Shown here: one piece after another, positions 35,750 to 44,049 of the stretch | Layout: each line of letters opens with the position of its first letter | Numbering within the stretch: position 1 is the stretch's first letter | NCBI RefSeq assembly: GCF_000025345.1 | Contig: NC_013757.1 | Span: 2,356,001-2,420,000, forward strand | DNA from: Geodermatophilus obscurus DSM 43160 | GTDB lineage: Bacteria > Actinomycetota > Actinomycetes > Mycobacteriales > Geodermatophilaceae | Length of the DNA: 64,000 bases | Reading direction: 5' to 3' | Notes under the pieces: model-generated | Seen by the model: only the letters and a program-made list of their open reading frames with translations | What the model was told of the DNA's origin: nothing | The model's database searches: none | Translations under genes and position numbers: made by a program

Positions 35750-36460
35750 GTGCATGCTGGCGCAGCCGACCGCAGGAGGGTGCTCGTCCTCGCCGTGGCG
35801 CTCGTCCCGGTGCTCGGCGCCTGGAACAACCTGGTCGTGCACCGGATCCCGGGCCGGCCCGGGTCCTACGTCGTGGCCAACGTCGCGGCCACGGCGGTCC
35901 TGCTGGCGGCGGCCCGCGCGAGCGGCCTGTCCTGGGCCGACCTCGGCCTCGCCCGCCGGCGCCTGGCGGCGGGTGCGCGGTGGGGCGGGGCGTGCGCCGC
36001 CGTCGTCGCGGCGGGCTACGGCACGGCGCTGGCGGTCCCGGCCCTCCGGCCTCTGCTCGGCGACGCCCGGGTGGCCGGCCTCGACGGCGGGGAGCTCGCC
36101 GGGCAGGTGCTGGTCCGCATCCCGCTCGGGACCGTCCTGTGGGAGGAGGTCGCCTTCCGCGGCGTGCTGCTGGCCGCGCTGGGCCGGCTGGTGTCCCGGC
36201 GCAGCGCGACCGGGATCTCCGCCGCCCTGTTCGGCCTGTGGCACGTCCGGCCCACGCTCGGGGCGCTGGCGGCCAACGACCTGGCCGGCGGGCCGCTGGC
36301 GCGCACCGGCGCCGTGGTGCTGGCCTGCCTGGGCACCGCGGCCGCCGGCGTCCTCTTCGCGGAGCTCCGGGAGCGCAGCGGCAGCCTGCTCGCCCCTGCG
36401 CTGCTGCACCTGGCCACGAACTGCCTGGGCCTGCTCGCCGGAGCCGCCGCGCAGCGGTGA
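35750..36460 (+). CDS. CPBP-family intramembrane metalloprotease
   Basis: The 236-residue membrane protein has the CPBP (Abi/CaaX protease) motifs: WEEVAFRGVLLAAL (EExxxR) near residue 130, GLWHVRPTLGAL with its His, and LLHLATNCLG. These glutamic/metal intramembrane proteases process prenylated proteins or bacteriocin-related peptides. GTG 35750 is the likely start; GTG 35780 is an alternative. Target unknown. Downstream lies copy 2 of the terminator-like repeat. Confidence 0.85.
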   Translation: MHAGAADRRRVLVLAVALVPVLGAWNNLVVHRIPGRPGSYVVANVAATAVLLAAARASGLSWADLGLARRRLAAGARWGGACAAVVAAGYGTALAVPALRPLLGDARVAGLDGGELAGQVLVRIPLGTVLWEEVAFRGVLLAALGRLVSRRSATGISAALFGLWHVRPTLGALAANDLAGGPLARTGAVVLACLGTAAAGVLFAELRERSGSLLAPALLHLATNCLGLLAGAAAQR

Positions 36461-36493
36461 CGGACCCCGGCCCCCTTGCCGGGTCCCGCCGCC

Positions 36494-36550
36494 GGCCCCG
36501 TCCAGAGGCTCGCCGTGAGCCTGCGAACGGTGAGGAGGACGGGGTCCTTT
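36494..36550 (+). terminator. Repeated terminator-like element, copy 2
   Basis: Same outer arms as copy 1 (GGCCCCGTCC and GGACGGGGTCC), an inner stem AGGCTC/GAGCCT that differs from copy 1 but still pairs, and a TTTCTCT end. It lies 33 bases after the CPBP stop and ends right before the -10 of the next gene. Confidence 0.6.
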
Positions 36551-36553
36551 CTC

Positions 36554-36559
36554 TAGACT
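36554..36559 (+). promoter_or_regulatory. Candidate -10 element of glycosyltransferase-like gene
   Basis: TAGACT with an eight-base gap to ATG 36568, abutting the 3' end of the terminator element. Confidence 0.4.
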
Positions 36560-36567
36560 CGCTCGGG

Positions 36568-38433
36568 ATGACGACGGGGAGATGGCGGGCGGCGCTCGCC
36601 GTCCTCGCGCTGGTCGCCGGCGCGGCGGCCGTGCTCACCAACCTGGCGCTCTTCCCGCTCTACTCGTTCAACCGCGACGACTCCGTCTACGTCGCCATGG
36701 CCCGGCTGATCGAGACCGGCGCGGTCACCCTCCCCGCCGACACCGACGCCTTCCGGCCCTGGGCCTCGGCGGTGGTCGGCGACCGGGTGGTGCTGAAGTA
36801 CACCCCGCCCTGGCCGGCCGTGATCGCGGCCGGCGACCTGCTCACCGGCTCGCCGCGGGCGGCCCTGGCGGTCAGCGCCGCGGCGGCCGCGGTGCTCGTC
36901 GCGCTGCTGACCGCCGAGGTGTGCCGCGACCGGGTCGTCGCCGTCACCGCCGGTGCGCTGTTCGCGCTGTCGCCGGTGGTCGTCGTGCAGAGCGGCACGT
37001 ACCTGCCCTACCTGTTCTCCCTGGCGCTGGGCCTGGGCGCCGCCGTCCTGCTGCTGTCGGGGACGCGGCTGGGCTCGACCCCCCGGCTGGTCGCGGCCGG
37101 CGTGGTGGCCGGCGTCGCGGCCTTCGCGCGGCCCTTCGACGCGCTGCTGACCGTGGCGCCGTTCGCGCTCGCCGCCCTGCTCGCCCGGGAGCGCGGCGGG
37201 CTGTCCCGGCTCGGCGTCGTCCTCCGGGTCGCGGCCGGGGCGCTGCCGGTGCTCGCGCTGACGCTGGTCTACAACGCCGTCGTCGTGGGCGGCCCGTTCC
37301 GGCTGCCGTTCACCGTCACCGGCCCGCAGGACACCTTCGGCTTCGGCGACCGCGGCGTCTTCCCGCAGTACACGGTGCACTTCACGGCGGCCGACGGGGT
37401 GGCCGGCCTGCTCGCCAACGCCGTCGCGACGCCCGGCTGGGTCGCCGGCGGGGTGGTGCTCGTGGCGCTGGCGGTCCTCGGCCTGGCCCGGACGCGCGGC
37501 GCCCCGCGGTGGGCGGTCGCGGCGCTGGCGGTCGTCGTGCCGCTGGGCTACCTGCCGTTCTGGGGCCCCTGGGCGATCAGCGCGCAGTGGGAGGGCCTGG
37601 AGCTGTTCGGCCCCTTCTACTGGCTGCCTGTTGTGGTCCCGCTGGCCGTCCTCGGCGCCGCCGGCCTGGTGCGGGTGGCGCGACGGGGGCGGACGCCGGC
37701 CGCCGTCCTCCTGGTTGCGATGGTCGTGCTGACCGCGCTCGCCGTGCCCGGCCCGGTGGCCGGGAACCGGGCGGTGACCGCGGAGTACCGGGCGGTGCAG
37801 CGGGCCGTCGCGGCCGCGGACCTCGACGACGCGCTGCTGTTCCTGCCGCGGCGGGGCGACCTCGGCTTCGAGAGCGACAGCCCGTTCCTGCAGAACGACC
37901 CGTCGCTGCGGCAGCCGGTGCTCTACGCCGAGCAGCGCGGCGCGGCGGACCTCGCGCTGGCCGAGCGCTTCCCAGACCGTGCCCTGCACCGGCTGTCGGA
38001 CGACGACGAGGGCCCGCCGGTCGTGGAGCCGTTGCGGATGGACGCCGGCCCGACCGTCCCGCTCCGGCTGCGGCTGACCGCCCCACCCGGCGCAGCCGGC
38101 GCCGTCGCCTACCTCCGGGTGGGCGACCGCACCCACGAGCAGCCGCTGGACCCCTCGGGCGAGGTCACCTGGACCGTGGCCGCACCCGGTGCGGCGCCGT
38201 CCGACCCGTCGGCGGTGGTGCTCCCCGCGGACGGCGTGCTCGCCGTCGGCCTGGCGGCCCGGTCCCCGGGGGACGACGGCCCCGGCGACCGCTGGGAGCG
38301 GCGGATCGCGCACCGCACCGTGGACGGCGGGGACCGGGTGGAGCTGCTGCGGCCGGGACAGGCGTGGGCGCGCGCGGAGGGTGGCCGCTGGGAGCCCGAC
38401 GCGACCGGCAGCCCGGTCGAGGAGCTCGGCTAG
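36568..38433 (+). CDS. Polytopic membrane protein, GT39/GT-C-like glycosyltransferase
   Basis: The 621-residue protein has about ten helices and an N-terminal periplasmic-loop motif FNRDDSVYVAMARLIETG near residue 34, like the acidic GT-C loop of lipid-linked-sugar mannosyltransferases (PMT/ArnT type). VAAFARPFDALLTVAPFAL is the second family-like block. The last roughly 200 residues form an exported beta-rich domain. Sugar and acceptor are unknown. Its TAG overlaps the CTA stop of the convergent hydrolase. Confidence 0.72.
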   Translation: MTTGRWRAALAVLALVAGAAAVLTNLALFPLYSFNRDDSVYVAMARLIETGAVTLPADTDAFRPWASAVVGDRVVLKYTPPWPAVIAAGDLLTGSPRAALAVSAAAAAVLVALLTAEVCRDRVVAVTAGALFALSPVVVVQSGTYLPYLFSLALGLGAAVLLLSGTRLGSTPRLVAAGVVAGVAAFARPFDALLTVAPFALAALLARERGGLSRLGVVLRVAAGALPVLALTLVYNAVVVGGPFRLPFTVTGPQDTFGFGDRGVFPQYTVHFTAADGVAGLLANAVATPGWVAGGVVLVALAVLGLARTRGAPRWAVAALAVVVPLGYLPFWGPWAISAQWEGLELFGPFYWLPVVVPLAVLGAAGLVRVARRGRTPAAVLLVAMVVLTALAVPGPVAGNRAVTAEYRAVQRAVAAADLDDALLFLPRRGDLGFESDSPFLQNDPSLRQPVLYAEQRGAADLALAERFPDRALHRLSDDDEGPPVVEPLRMDAGPTVPLRLRLTAPPGAAGAVAYLRVGDRTHEQPLDPSGEVTWTVAAPGAAPSDPSAVVLPADGVLAVGLAARSPGDDGPGDRWERRIAHRTVDGGDRVELLRPGQAWARAEGGRWEPDATGSPVEELG

Positions 38434-39638
38434 GTGTACTGCCCGGACGGGTTGGTCAACCGCCGCTCCAGCCAGTCGAGGACGCGCTCCCCGCGCAGAC
38501 CCACCGCGAGCGGTTCGCAGTGGCCGTCCGCGCCCTCCTCGGCGGTGAAGCGCACGAGCTCCCTGGGGCTGGTCAGCATCTCGTACAGCCGCCGGGACTG
38601 TCCCGGCCAGAACTGCTCGTGGTCGGGGTCGGTGACCAGCACCGGGCAGGTGATCCGTCCGACGACGTCCCCCGTCAGGGTGTAGGCGCGGGCGGCGGTG
38701 AAGAAGTCGAACGGCGAGGTGGTGCCGTAGGGCCGCATCCGCCACGTCATCATCGCCCGGACGCGCGGGGACAGCCGCAGCCCCAACGACATCTCCTTGT
38801 CGAAGACCTCCCGGTCGCCGGTGTCGAGCAGCCGCACGAGGTGGTGCGGCAGGTGGCCGAGCATCGCCGCGGACACGTCCACCACGCCCGGGTCGGCGAC
38901 GGCGGCGGCCACGCGGTGCTCGAAGGCCGCCGCGCGCGGCACCCAGTAGCCGGCCTGACTGACACCGACCAGGGCCAGCCGGCGCGGGTCGACGTCGGAA
39001 CGGGCGAGCAGGGCGTCGACGACCGGGGTGACGACGTGCTCCCAGTCGGGCCGGAAGGGCAGCCCCTGGCGGACGAGGGCGGCGTTCTGTCCCGGGCCGT
39101 CGAAGGTCATCGCGTTCCACCCGCGGGCCAGGGCGGCGGAGATGCCGCGCACCCAGGCGCCGACGACCGAGCCGTCGCTGCCGTTGTTGTAGACCAGGGT
39201 GCGCCGCGGCTCGTCCGCCGCCCCGGAGCGGAACAGGTAGCCCGGCAGGGTGGTGCCCTCGTACGGGATCTCCAGGCGCTCGACGGCCAGATGGGTCGTG
39301 TCGACGAACGCGTCCCAGGCCTGGCGGTGCCGCTCCCAGACCGCGGCGAACAGGCCCTCGTCGTCCGTGCGGTCGGCCGCCCCCGTCGCGGTGGCGAGGT
39401 AGTTGGCCGCGCGTAGGGACCGGGCCGCGACCGAGGCGCGGCTGCCGTCCTCGGCCAGGAGCCGCTCGGCGGTGGCGGTCCACTCGTCGACCCAGGACCG
39501 GCCCCGGCCGTCGTGGATCCGGTCGACGGTGCTGAGCACCTCGCCGACGTCCGCGGCCCCGGCGAACACCCCGCCGAGGACGTTGCGGGTGGCGAAGTCG
39601 AAGTCCTCGTCCTGGAACAGCCGGCGCACGGCGGTCAC
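38430..39638 (-). CDS. Alpha/beta hydrolase, FrsA / dihydroxypseudooxynicotine-hydrolase-like
   Basis: The 402-residue protein has a helical N-terminal lid (residues 1-125, MTAVRRLFQDEDFDFATRN) and a C-terminal alpha/beta hydrolase: oxyanion TLVYNNGSDGSVVGAW, nucleophile VGVSQAGYWVPR, acid VTDPDHEQFWPG, His DGHCEPLA. This layout matches the FrsA-like and 2,6-dihydroxypseudooxynicotine hydrolases that act on C-C bonds or esters. Substrate unknown. It is convergent with the glycosyltransferase-like gene. Confidence 0.83.
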   Translation of the reverse strand: MTAVRRLFQDEDFDFATRNVLGGVFAGAADVGEVLSTVDRIHDGRGRSWVDEWTATAERLLAEDGSRASVAARSLRAANYLATATGAADRTDDEGLFAAVWERHRQAWDAFVDTTHLAVERLEIPYEGTTLPGYLFRSGAADEPRRTLVYNNGSDGSVVGAWVRGISAALARGWNAMTFDGPGQNAALVRQGLPFRPDWEHVVTPVVDALLARSDVDPRRLALVGVSQAGYWVPRAAAFEHRVAAAVADPGVVDVSAAMLGHLPHHLVRLLDTGDREVFDKEMSLGLRLSPRVRAMMTWRMRPYGTTSPFDFFTAARAYTLTGDVVGRITCPVLVTDPDHEQFWPGQSRRLYEMLTSPRELVRFTAEEGADGHCEPLAVGLRGERVLDWLERRLTNPSGQYT

Positions 39639-39808
39639 CTCCCGGGTGGGTGCGACGACGATCCCGTGCGCGGCGGCCGGGCGGCCCCGGCCGGTGCCGC
39701 CCGGTGCCAGGAGCGCGCGGGTCGTTCCGCGCGGCGAGCGGACCGACCGGTTCCGTGAGGCCGCTCAACGGGGTTCCCGGGCGCGACGCGGACCGGCAGC
39801 ATGGCGCG

Positions 39809-40672
39809 GTGACCGGACTGGCCGCGGCGCTCGCGCTCCTCGCCGCCGTCCTCTTCGCCGTCGCCTCGGCGGTGCAGCAGCGCTCGGCCGCCGATGTCCC
39901 GGACGCCGACGCCCGCGGCGCGCGGCTGCTGCTCGCGCTGGCCCGCCGGCCCCGGTGGTGGGCCGGGACGCTCAGCGACAGCGCCGGGTTCGCCGCCCAG
40001 GCGGCGGCGCTCGGCCTGGGCTCGCTGCTGCTGGTCCAGCCGCTGCTGGTCACCACCCTGCTGGTCGCGCTGCCGCTCGGCGCCCGCTGGGGTGGTCGGC
40101 GGCTGCGCCGGTCGGACTGGGTGTGGGCGGCGCTGCTGGTGCTCGCGCTGGCCGTGTTCGCGGTGGTGGGGGAGCCGACGGCGGGCGTCGACCGGGCCGG
40201 CTGGCGGTCGTGGCTGCCGGCGTGGATCGTCCTCGGCCTGCTGGTCGGCGGCTGCCTGGCCGGTGCGGCGGTCCGCCGGGGAACGGCGCGGGCGGTGCTG
40301 CTCGCCGTCGCCGCGGGCGTCGCCTACGGGGTGGGGGCGGCGCTCATCAAGGGAGTGGTGAGCCGGCTGGACGACGGGCTGCTCGCGCTGCTGACCAGCT
40401 GGGAGACCTGGCTGCTCGCCGTCGCGCTGGCCGGCGGCACGCTGCTGCAGCAGTCGGCCTACCAGGCCGGCGCGCTGGAGGCGTCGCTGCCCGCGGTGAC
40501 GGTGGGGGAGCCGGTGGTCGCGGTCGCGCTGGGCATCGGGGTGCTGGGGGAGCGGCTGCGGGCCGACGGTGCGGAGTGGGTGCTCATCGGCGTCCTCGTC
40601 GTCGTGATGGCCGCCGCGACGGTCGCGCTGGCCCGGGCCGCGGCCCGGGACGCCGCCCTCGTCCCCGCCTGA
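39809..40672 (+). CDS. DMT-superfamily membrane protein
   Basis: The 287-residue protein has nine to ten helices with EamA-like halves: GLAAALALLAAVLFAVASAV at the start, GTLLQQSAYQAGALEASLPA and VGEPVVAVALGIGVLGERLR late, the latter being a strong DMT transporter signature (V-x-x-E-P-V-x-A). NIPA-like Mg transporters and generic DMT exporters share it. GTG 39809 is taken; there is no ribosome site. Confidence 0.82.
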   Translation: MTGLAAALALLAAVLFAVASAVQQRSAADVPDADARGARLLLALARRPRWWAGTLSDSAGFAAQAAALGLGSLLLVQPLLVTTLLVALPLGARWGGRRLRRSDWVWAALLVLALAVFAVVGEPTAGVDRAGWRSWLPAWIVLGLLVGGCLAGAAVRRGTARAVLLAVAAGVAYGVGAALIKGVVSRLDDGLLALLTSWETWLLAVALAGGTLLQQSAYQAGALEASLPAVTVGEPVVAVALGIGVLGERLRADGAEWVLIGVLVVVMAAATVALARAAARDAALVPA

Positions 40673-40772
40673 TGACGATGGACGAGGGCGTTGAGACCGG
40701 CCGGGACCACGGGCCGCATCCGCGCTTTCGGGGTGGCTGCGAGGACACCCTCGGCCCGAGTGACGCGCGCCC

Positions 40773-41465
40773 CTACACGTCCCGGTAGCGCACGGCCGCG
40801 CCCAGCCTGTCCTTCAGCATCTCCGGTGCAACCCGGCGTCCGGGCCACGTGGGGTACTCGGTGCCCGGGACAGCGTAGGGCTGGACGTAGGCCGCGGTGT
40901 CGCGCTGGTAGCGCCAGCCCTCGCGCAGCGGCCCGACGTCGTAGGCGTCGTAGCCGATGGAATCGAGGAACTCCGCCACCGTCTGCTTGGCCGCCTCGTC
41001 GTCGCCGGCGATGGCGAGCACGGAGCGCTCCGGGTGACCTGCGGGGCGCTGCAGGCTGCCGAGGTGGGTGACGTAGATGTTGTTGAAGGCCTTCACGACG
41101 CGCGACTCCGGGAGGTGGGCCTGGAGCAGCTCGCTGGTCGTCGTGGACTCGTCGTCGAGCTCGGCGATGTGCCCGTCGCGCTCGGGGTAGTAGTTGTTGG
41201 TGTCGATGACGACCTTGCCGCGCAGCGGCTCGACCGGCACCTGGCGGTAGGCCTTCAGCGGGATGGTCACCACGACGATGTCGCCGGCCGCGGCGGCCTC
41301 GGCTGCGGTGGCCGCTCGTGCCCGCGGTCCGAGCTTCCCGACGAGGTCGGTGAGGGTTTCCGGTCCACGACTGTTGCTGAGCACCACGTCGTGACCGGCG
41401 GCGACCGCGAGCCGGGCGACGGTGCTCCCGATGTTCCCACTGCCGATGAGTCCGATGGTCGTCAC
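40773..41465 (-). CDS. NAD(P)-binding oxidoreductase, F420-dependent NADP reductase-like
   Basis: At 230 residues with TIGLIGSGNIGSTVARLAVA at the start, SNSRGPETL for the NADP phosphate, and DTNNYYPERDGHI in the middle, it belongs to the NADPH:F420 oxidoreductase / NADP-binding family. VVKAFNNIYVTHL is also typical. Whether it uses F420 or another acceptor cannot be told. GTG 41465 aligns with the family start; the frame is open to 41492. Confidence 0.83.
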   Translation of the reverse strand: MTTIGLIGSGNIGSTVARLAVAAGHDVVLSNSRGPETLTDLVGKLGPRARAATAAEAAAAGDIVVVTIPLKAYRQVPVEPLRGKVVIDTNNYYPERDGHIAELDDESTTTSELLQAHLPESRVVKAFNNIYVTHLGSLQRPAGHPERSVLAIAGDDEAAKQTVAEFLDSIGYDAYDVGPLREGWRYQRDTAAYVQPYAVPGTEYPTWPGRRVAPEMLKDRLGAAVRYRDV

Positions 41466-41564
41466 GTCCGCCGCAAGGCGGTCACCGGCCAAGCCATTCC
41501 CGGTGCGGCGTCGTGCACCTCGTCACCACATGGGCGGCGGACACGTATGACGCGTCCGGCCACA

Positions 41565-41581
41565 GCCGCCCTGAAGGCGGC
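41565..41581. terminator. Small hairpin in intergenic region
   Basis: GCCGCC and GGCGGC arms with a five-base loop, between the oxidoreductase and the GAF-ANTAR gene. No T-run; weak evidence. Confidence 0.25.
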
Positions 41582-41718
41582 CTATGGGACACACCGGGCT
41601 TGATCCGCTCACTTGACCGTCGGCCAGGGTTGCTCGGCGGCTGTGGTTCCTGCTGGGACCTCGGGTCGTCCGTGCGGGCCGGTTACAGCGTGTCCTGGCG
41701 ATCTTGACCGACGGGAAG

Positions 41719-42471
41719 TCAGCGGTCGAGCGTGCCTGTGCGGGTGAGGTCTTCGGCGACCGCGTGCAGCTTCCGGTTGGCGTCCTGGCTGACACGGGCC
41801 AGTACATCGAACGCCTGATCCGCAGTGATCTTGAACCGCTCCATCAGAATGCCTTTGGCCTGCCCGATGATGTCCCGATTCGCCAACGCGGTGGCTGCGT
41901 GTTCCAACTTCTGGGCGTCCGCGACGGCGATGGCGGCGTGGCTGGCCAGCAGCAACCCGACGTGCTCGGACTCGTCGGTGAAGGCCGACCTCTCGTGTGC
42001 GAGCAGGTCCAGCGCGCCCAACGTGTCCTCGTGCACAAACAGTTGCAGACACAGCATGCTGCCTACTCCCCGCTCGCCGGCGCGGGGGCCGAGGACAGGC
42101 CAACGGGGGTCGGCGGCCAGGTCGTCGACCCGGACCGTCTGCTGTTGCCACATGGCGTCCAGGCACGGCCCCTGGCCGGTCTCGTTCTGGAGGACGTCGA
42201 ACCAGGCGGCCAGGTCTCCGGTGGCGGCCGCTGAATAGACGTGGCGGCGGGCGCGGACCATGGTGATCGTGGCCTCGTCGGCACCGGGCACCATCGCCAC
42301 CGCCAGGCTCACGACGCGGTCCAACACCTGCTGAGGATCGAGCTGCTTCTGCATGCCACGCGCGGCCTCGGCCAGTCGCCCGGCCAGCTCGTCCAGAGCG
42401 GCGGTCGTGCCGGTGTCCTGCGTCGAGGGCTGCCCCCGCTGATTCGGATTCTCACCGCCCGGAGTGCTCAC
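41719..42471 (-). CDS. GAF and ANTAR domain antiterminator-type regulator
   Basis: The 250-residue protein has an N-terminal GAF domain (about 30-175; PQQVLDRVVSLAVAMVPGAD, GTLGALDLLAHE-like core) and a C-terminal ANTAR domain (about 180-240; ALANRDIIGQAKGILMERFK, then ITADQAFDVLARVSQDANRK). ANTAR domains bind paired hexaloop RNA hairpins to prevent termination. GTG 42471 is taken since the residues upstream match nothing. Its RNA target is not in view; mycobacterial homologues control their own mRNA. Confidence 0.88.
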   Translation of the reverse strand: MSTPGGENPNQRGQPSTQDTGTTAALDELAGRLAEAARGMQKQLDPQQVLDRVVSLAVAMVPGADEATITMVRARRHVYSAAATGDLAAWFDVLQNETGQGPCLDAMWQQQTVRVDDLAADPRWPVLGPRAGERGVGSMLCLQLFVHEDTLGALDLLAHERSAFTDESEHVGLLLASHAAIAVADAQKLEHAATALANRDIIGQAKGILMERFKITADQAFDVLARVSQDANRKLHAVAEDLTRTGTLDR

Positions 42472-43003
42472 ACCGCACCCTGGCACGGACGAGCTCGCCC
42501 GGGCAGCCCCTATGCGCAAGGCGGCCCCGCGTGCGGCGTCTACACACGCGGGGCCTGACCCGCGGCCGTGCCATGGCGCGCCAGCGGGCTGCGTTCAGCA
42601 CAACACACCGGCGCGCGGCGCGCGTTCACAGGGACCAGCCCGGCTTGAGGCCGACCGGGCGTGGGGCGGCCCGAACAGACCCCACACAGTCGAACAACAA
42701 GATGGCCAAGGCAGGCCCGGACAGGCCCCAGGCCCGCACTGGCCTGCTGTCTGATGGTGGGCCGCTTGGGGCGAGCGCCTGGGCGCTGGCGCCCCCAGCA
42801 GGGTCGTGCCTGCTGACCGGATGCAGGCCATGGATCATCTGCTCCACGGCCTGGCCCGGATCTCGCTGGCTGATCGGCCGGTGGGAGCGGTCACACGGTG
42901 ACGACGCAGTGACGACACGGTGACGCCACCTCGTTCACATGGGAACCGACATCCTCGTCCGGTGGGACCACCGGGCGGGCCGCAGCCGAGAACGGAGTTC
43001 GCC
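42472..43003. other. Intergenic region without a recognisable gene
   Basis: About 530 bases with somewhat lower GC and no supported ORF. It must hold the promoter of the ANTAR gene and perhaps its RNA leader. A GC-rich partial hairpin lies near 42768-42796 (GGGGCGAGCGCC to GGCGCCCC). Confidence 0.4.
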
Positions 43004-43312
43004 ATGACCCATGGGCTCGTCATGAAGGTTCCGGCACCGACCGAGTTCTACGACGCCCTGCACACTGAGGTGGGGCGGCGCAGCACCGGAAGAGCCGACG
43101 GTCTGCTGCTGCACGTGGGCCGGGTGACGGACGAAGGCTTCGAGGTGTTGGAGATCTGGGAGTCCAAGGAGAAGTGCGACCGCTTCTTCGCCGAGGTCGT
43201 CTGGCCGGCGATGGATGCCGTTTCGGGCGCCCATGCGCGGCGAGGTGAACCAGTGACGATGGAGTTCGAGCCGCGTGGCCTGATCATCCCCAGCGCGGCC
43301 ATCGCCGTCTGA
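43004..43312 (+). CDS. Small protein with dimeric-alpha/beta-barrel-like pattern (102 aa)
   Basis: The 102-residue product reads VMKVPAPTEFYDALHTEVGR, then DGLLLHVGRVTDEGFEVLEI, WESKEKCDRFFAEVVWPAMD. Such a strand-helix-strand-strand-helix order recalls the ABM/Dabb (dimeric alpha-beta barrel) group. GGAG lies 8 bases before ATG 43004. No catalytic residue stands out. Function unknown. Confidence 0.65.
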   Translation: MTHGLVMKVPAPTEFYDALHTEVGRRSTGRADGLLLHVGRVTDEGFEVLEIWESKEKCDRFFAEVVWPAMDAVSGAHARRGEPVTMEFEPRGLIIPSAAIAV

Positions 43313-43521
43313 TGGATTACCTCACGCCGGCGACGACGCTCTGACTTCGAGTCAGACGACACTCGTCCGAGCCTTCGGGAGCGTTGATCCCGCCGGCTGA
43401 GTGCGCTACCCAAGCTGTCACATAGTGGGCCGCTCTGGGACATCGCCCAGGGCTCAGACCCACGGTCGTCGCGAGTCAGCAGTTCGAGGCAGCTGTGTGC
43501 GCGGCTGGCTCATTGTCGGGA

Positions 43522-43779
43522 CTACCGGCCGAAGGTGTACCGCAGGTTGGCGTTGATCAGTTCGTTGATCCGCCGGCGCATGTGGCCCAGGAGCGAGGCA
43601 TCGGGCACCGGTTCGTCGACCAGCAGCACCCAGTGCAGGTCCGTGCCGTGGCCGTCCTGTGGCAGTTCGAAGCGGATCCCCGCGTCCGGTCGGCGGTCCC
43701 ACAGCGACGACCACACGACCAGTTCCGGCTTGCGGGCGTCGATGATGTCCGGGAGACGTTCGTCATCGAGGGATAGCAG
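43522..43779 (-). pseudogene. C-terminal fragment of an SRPBCC-like protein
   Basis: The open stretch encodes DERLPDIIDARKPELVVWSS, then a beta-rich segment and a closing helix HMRRRINELINANLRYTFGR, the pattern of the second half of SRPBCC (START-like) proteins. An in-frame TGA at 43780-43782 and no N-terminal half upstream mean the gene is truncated. GTG 43716 could start a 64-residue protein, but the conserved part extends before it. Confidence 0.5.
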
Positions 43780-44049
43780 TCAGGGCCGGGCGGGATCGCG
43801 GTCGGGTGCGGTCAGTGCCTCGAGGACCACTGGTGGTGGCGGTTGACTGCGGCGCCGCAAACCTGCCTCGATCACATCGCCAACTCATGGGTGCCGGGCG
43901 GGTGGGGAACGCCTTCTCGCCAGGGTCTGGCCACGGAGTCCTTCCACCGTCGGTGCTCAGCCCTGGTGCCGCGCAGCGCCGCCCATGGCGGGCCGCTGAG
44001 GAGCAGCCCGGCACCCGACACCTGTGCCGGCGCCGTCGGCGAGGGTGCG

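Noticed and set aside
39677-39704. Perfect 9-base inverted repeat (CCGGGCGGC/GCCGCCCGG)
   Set aside because: It lies in a divergent promoter region, not after a gene, and GC-only arms of this length arise easily by chance here.
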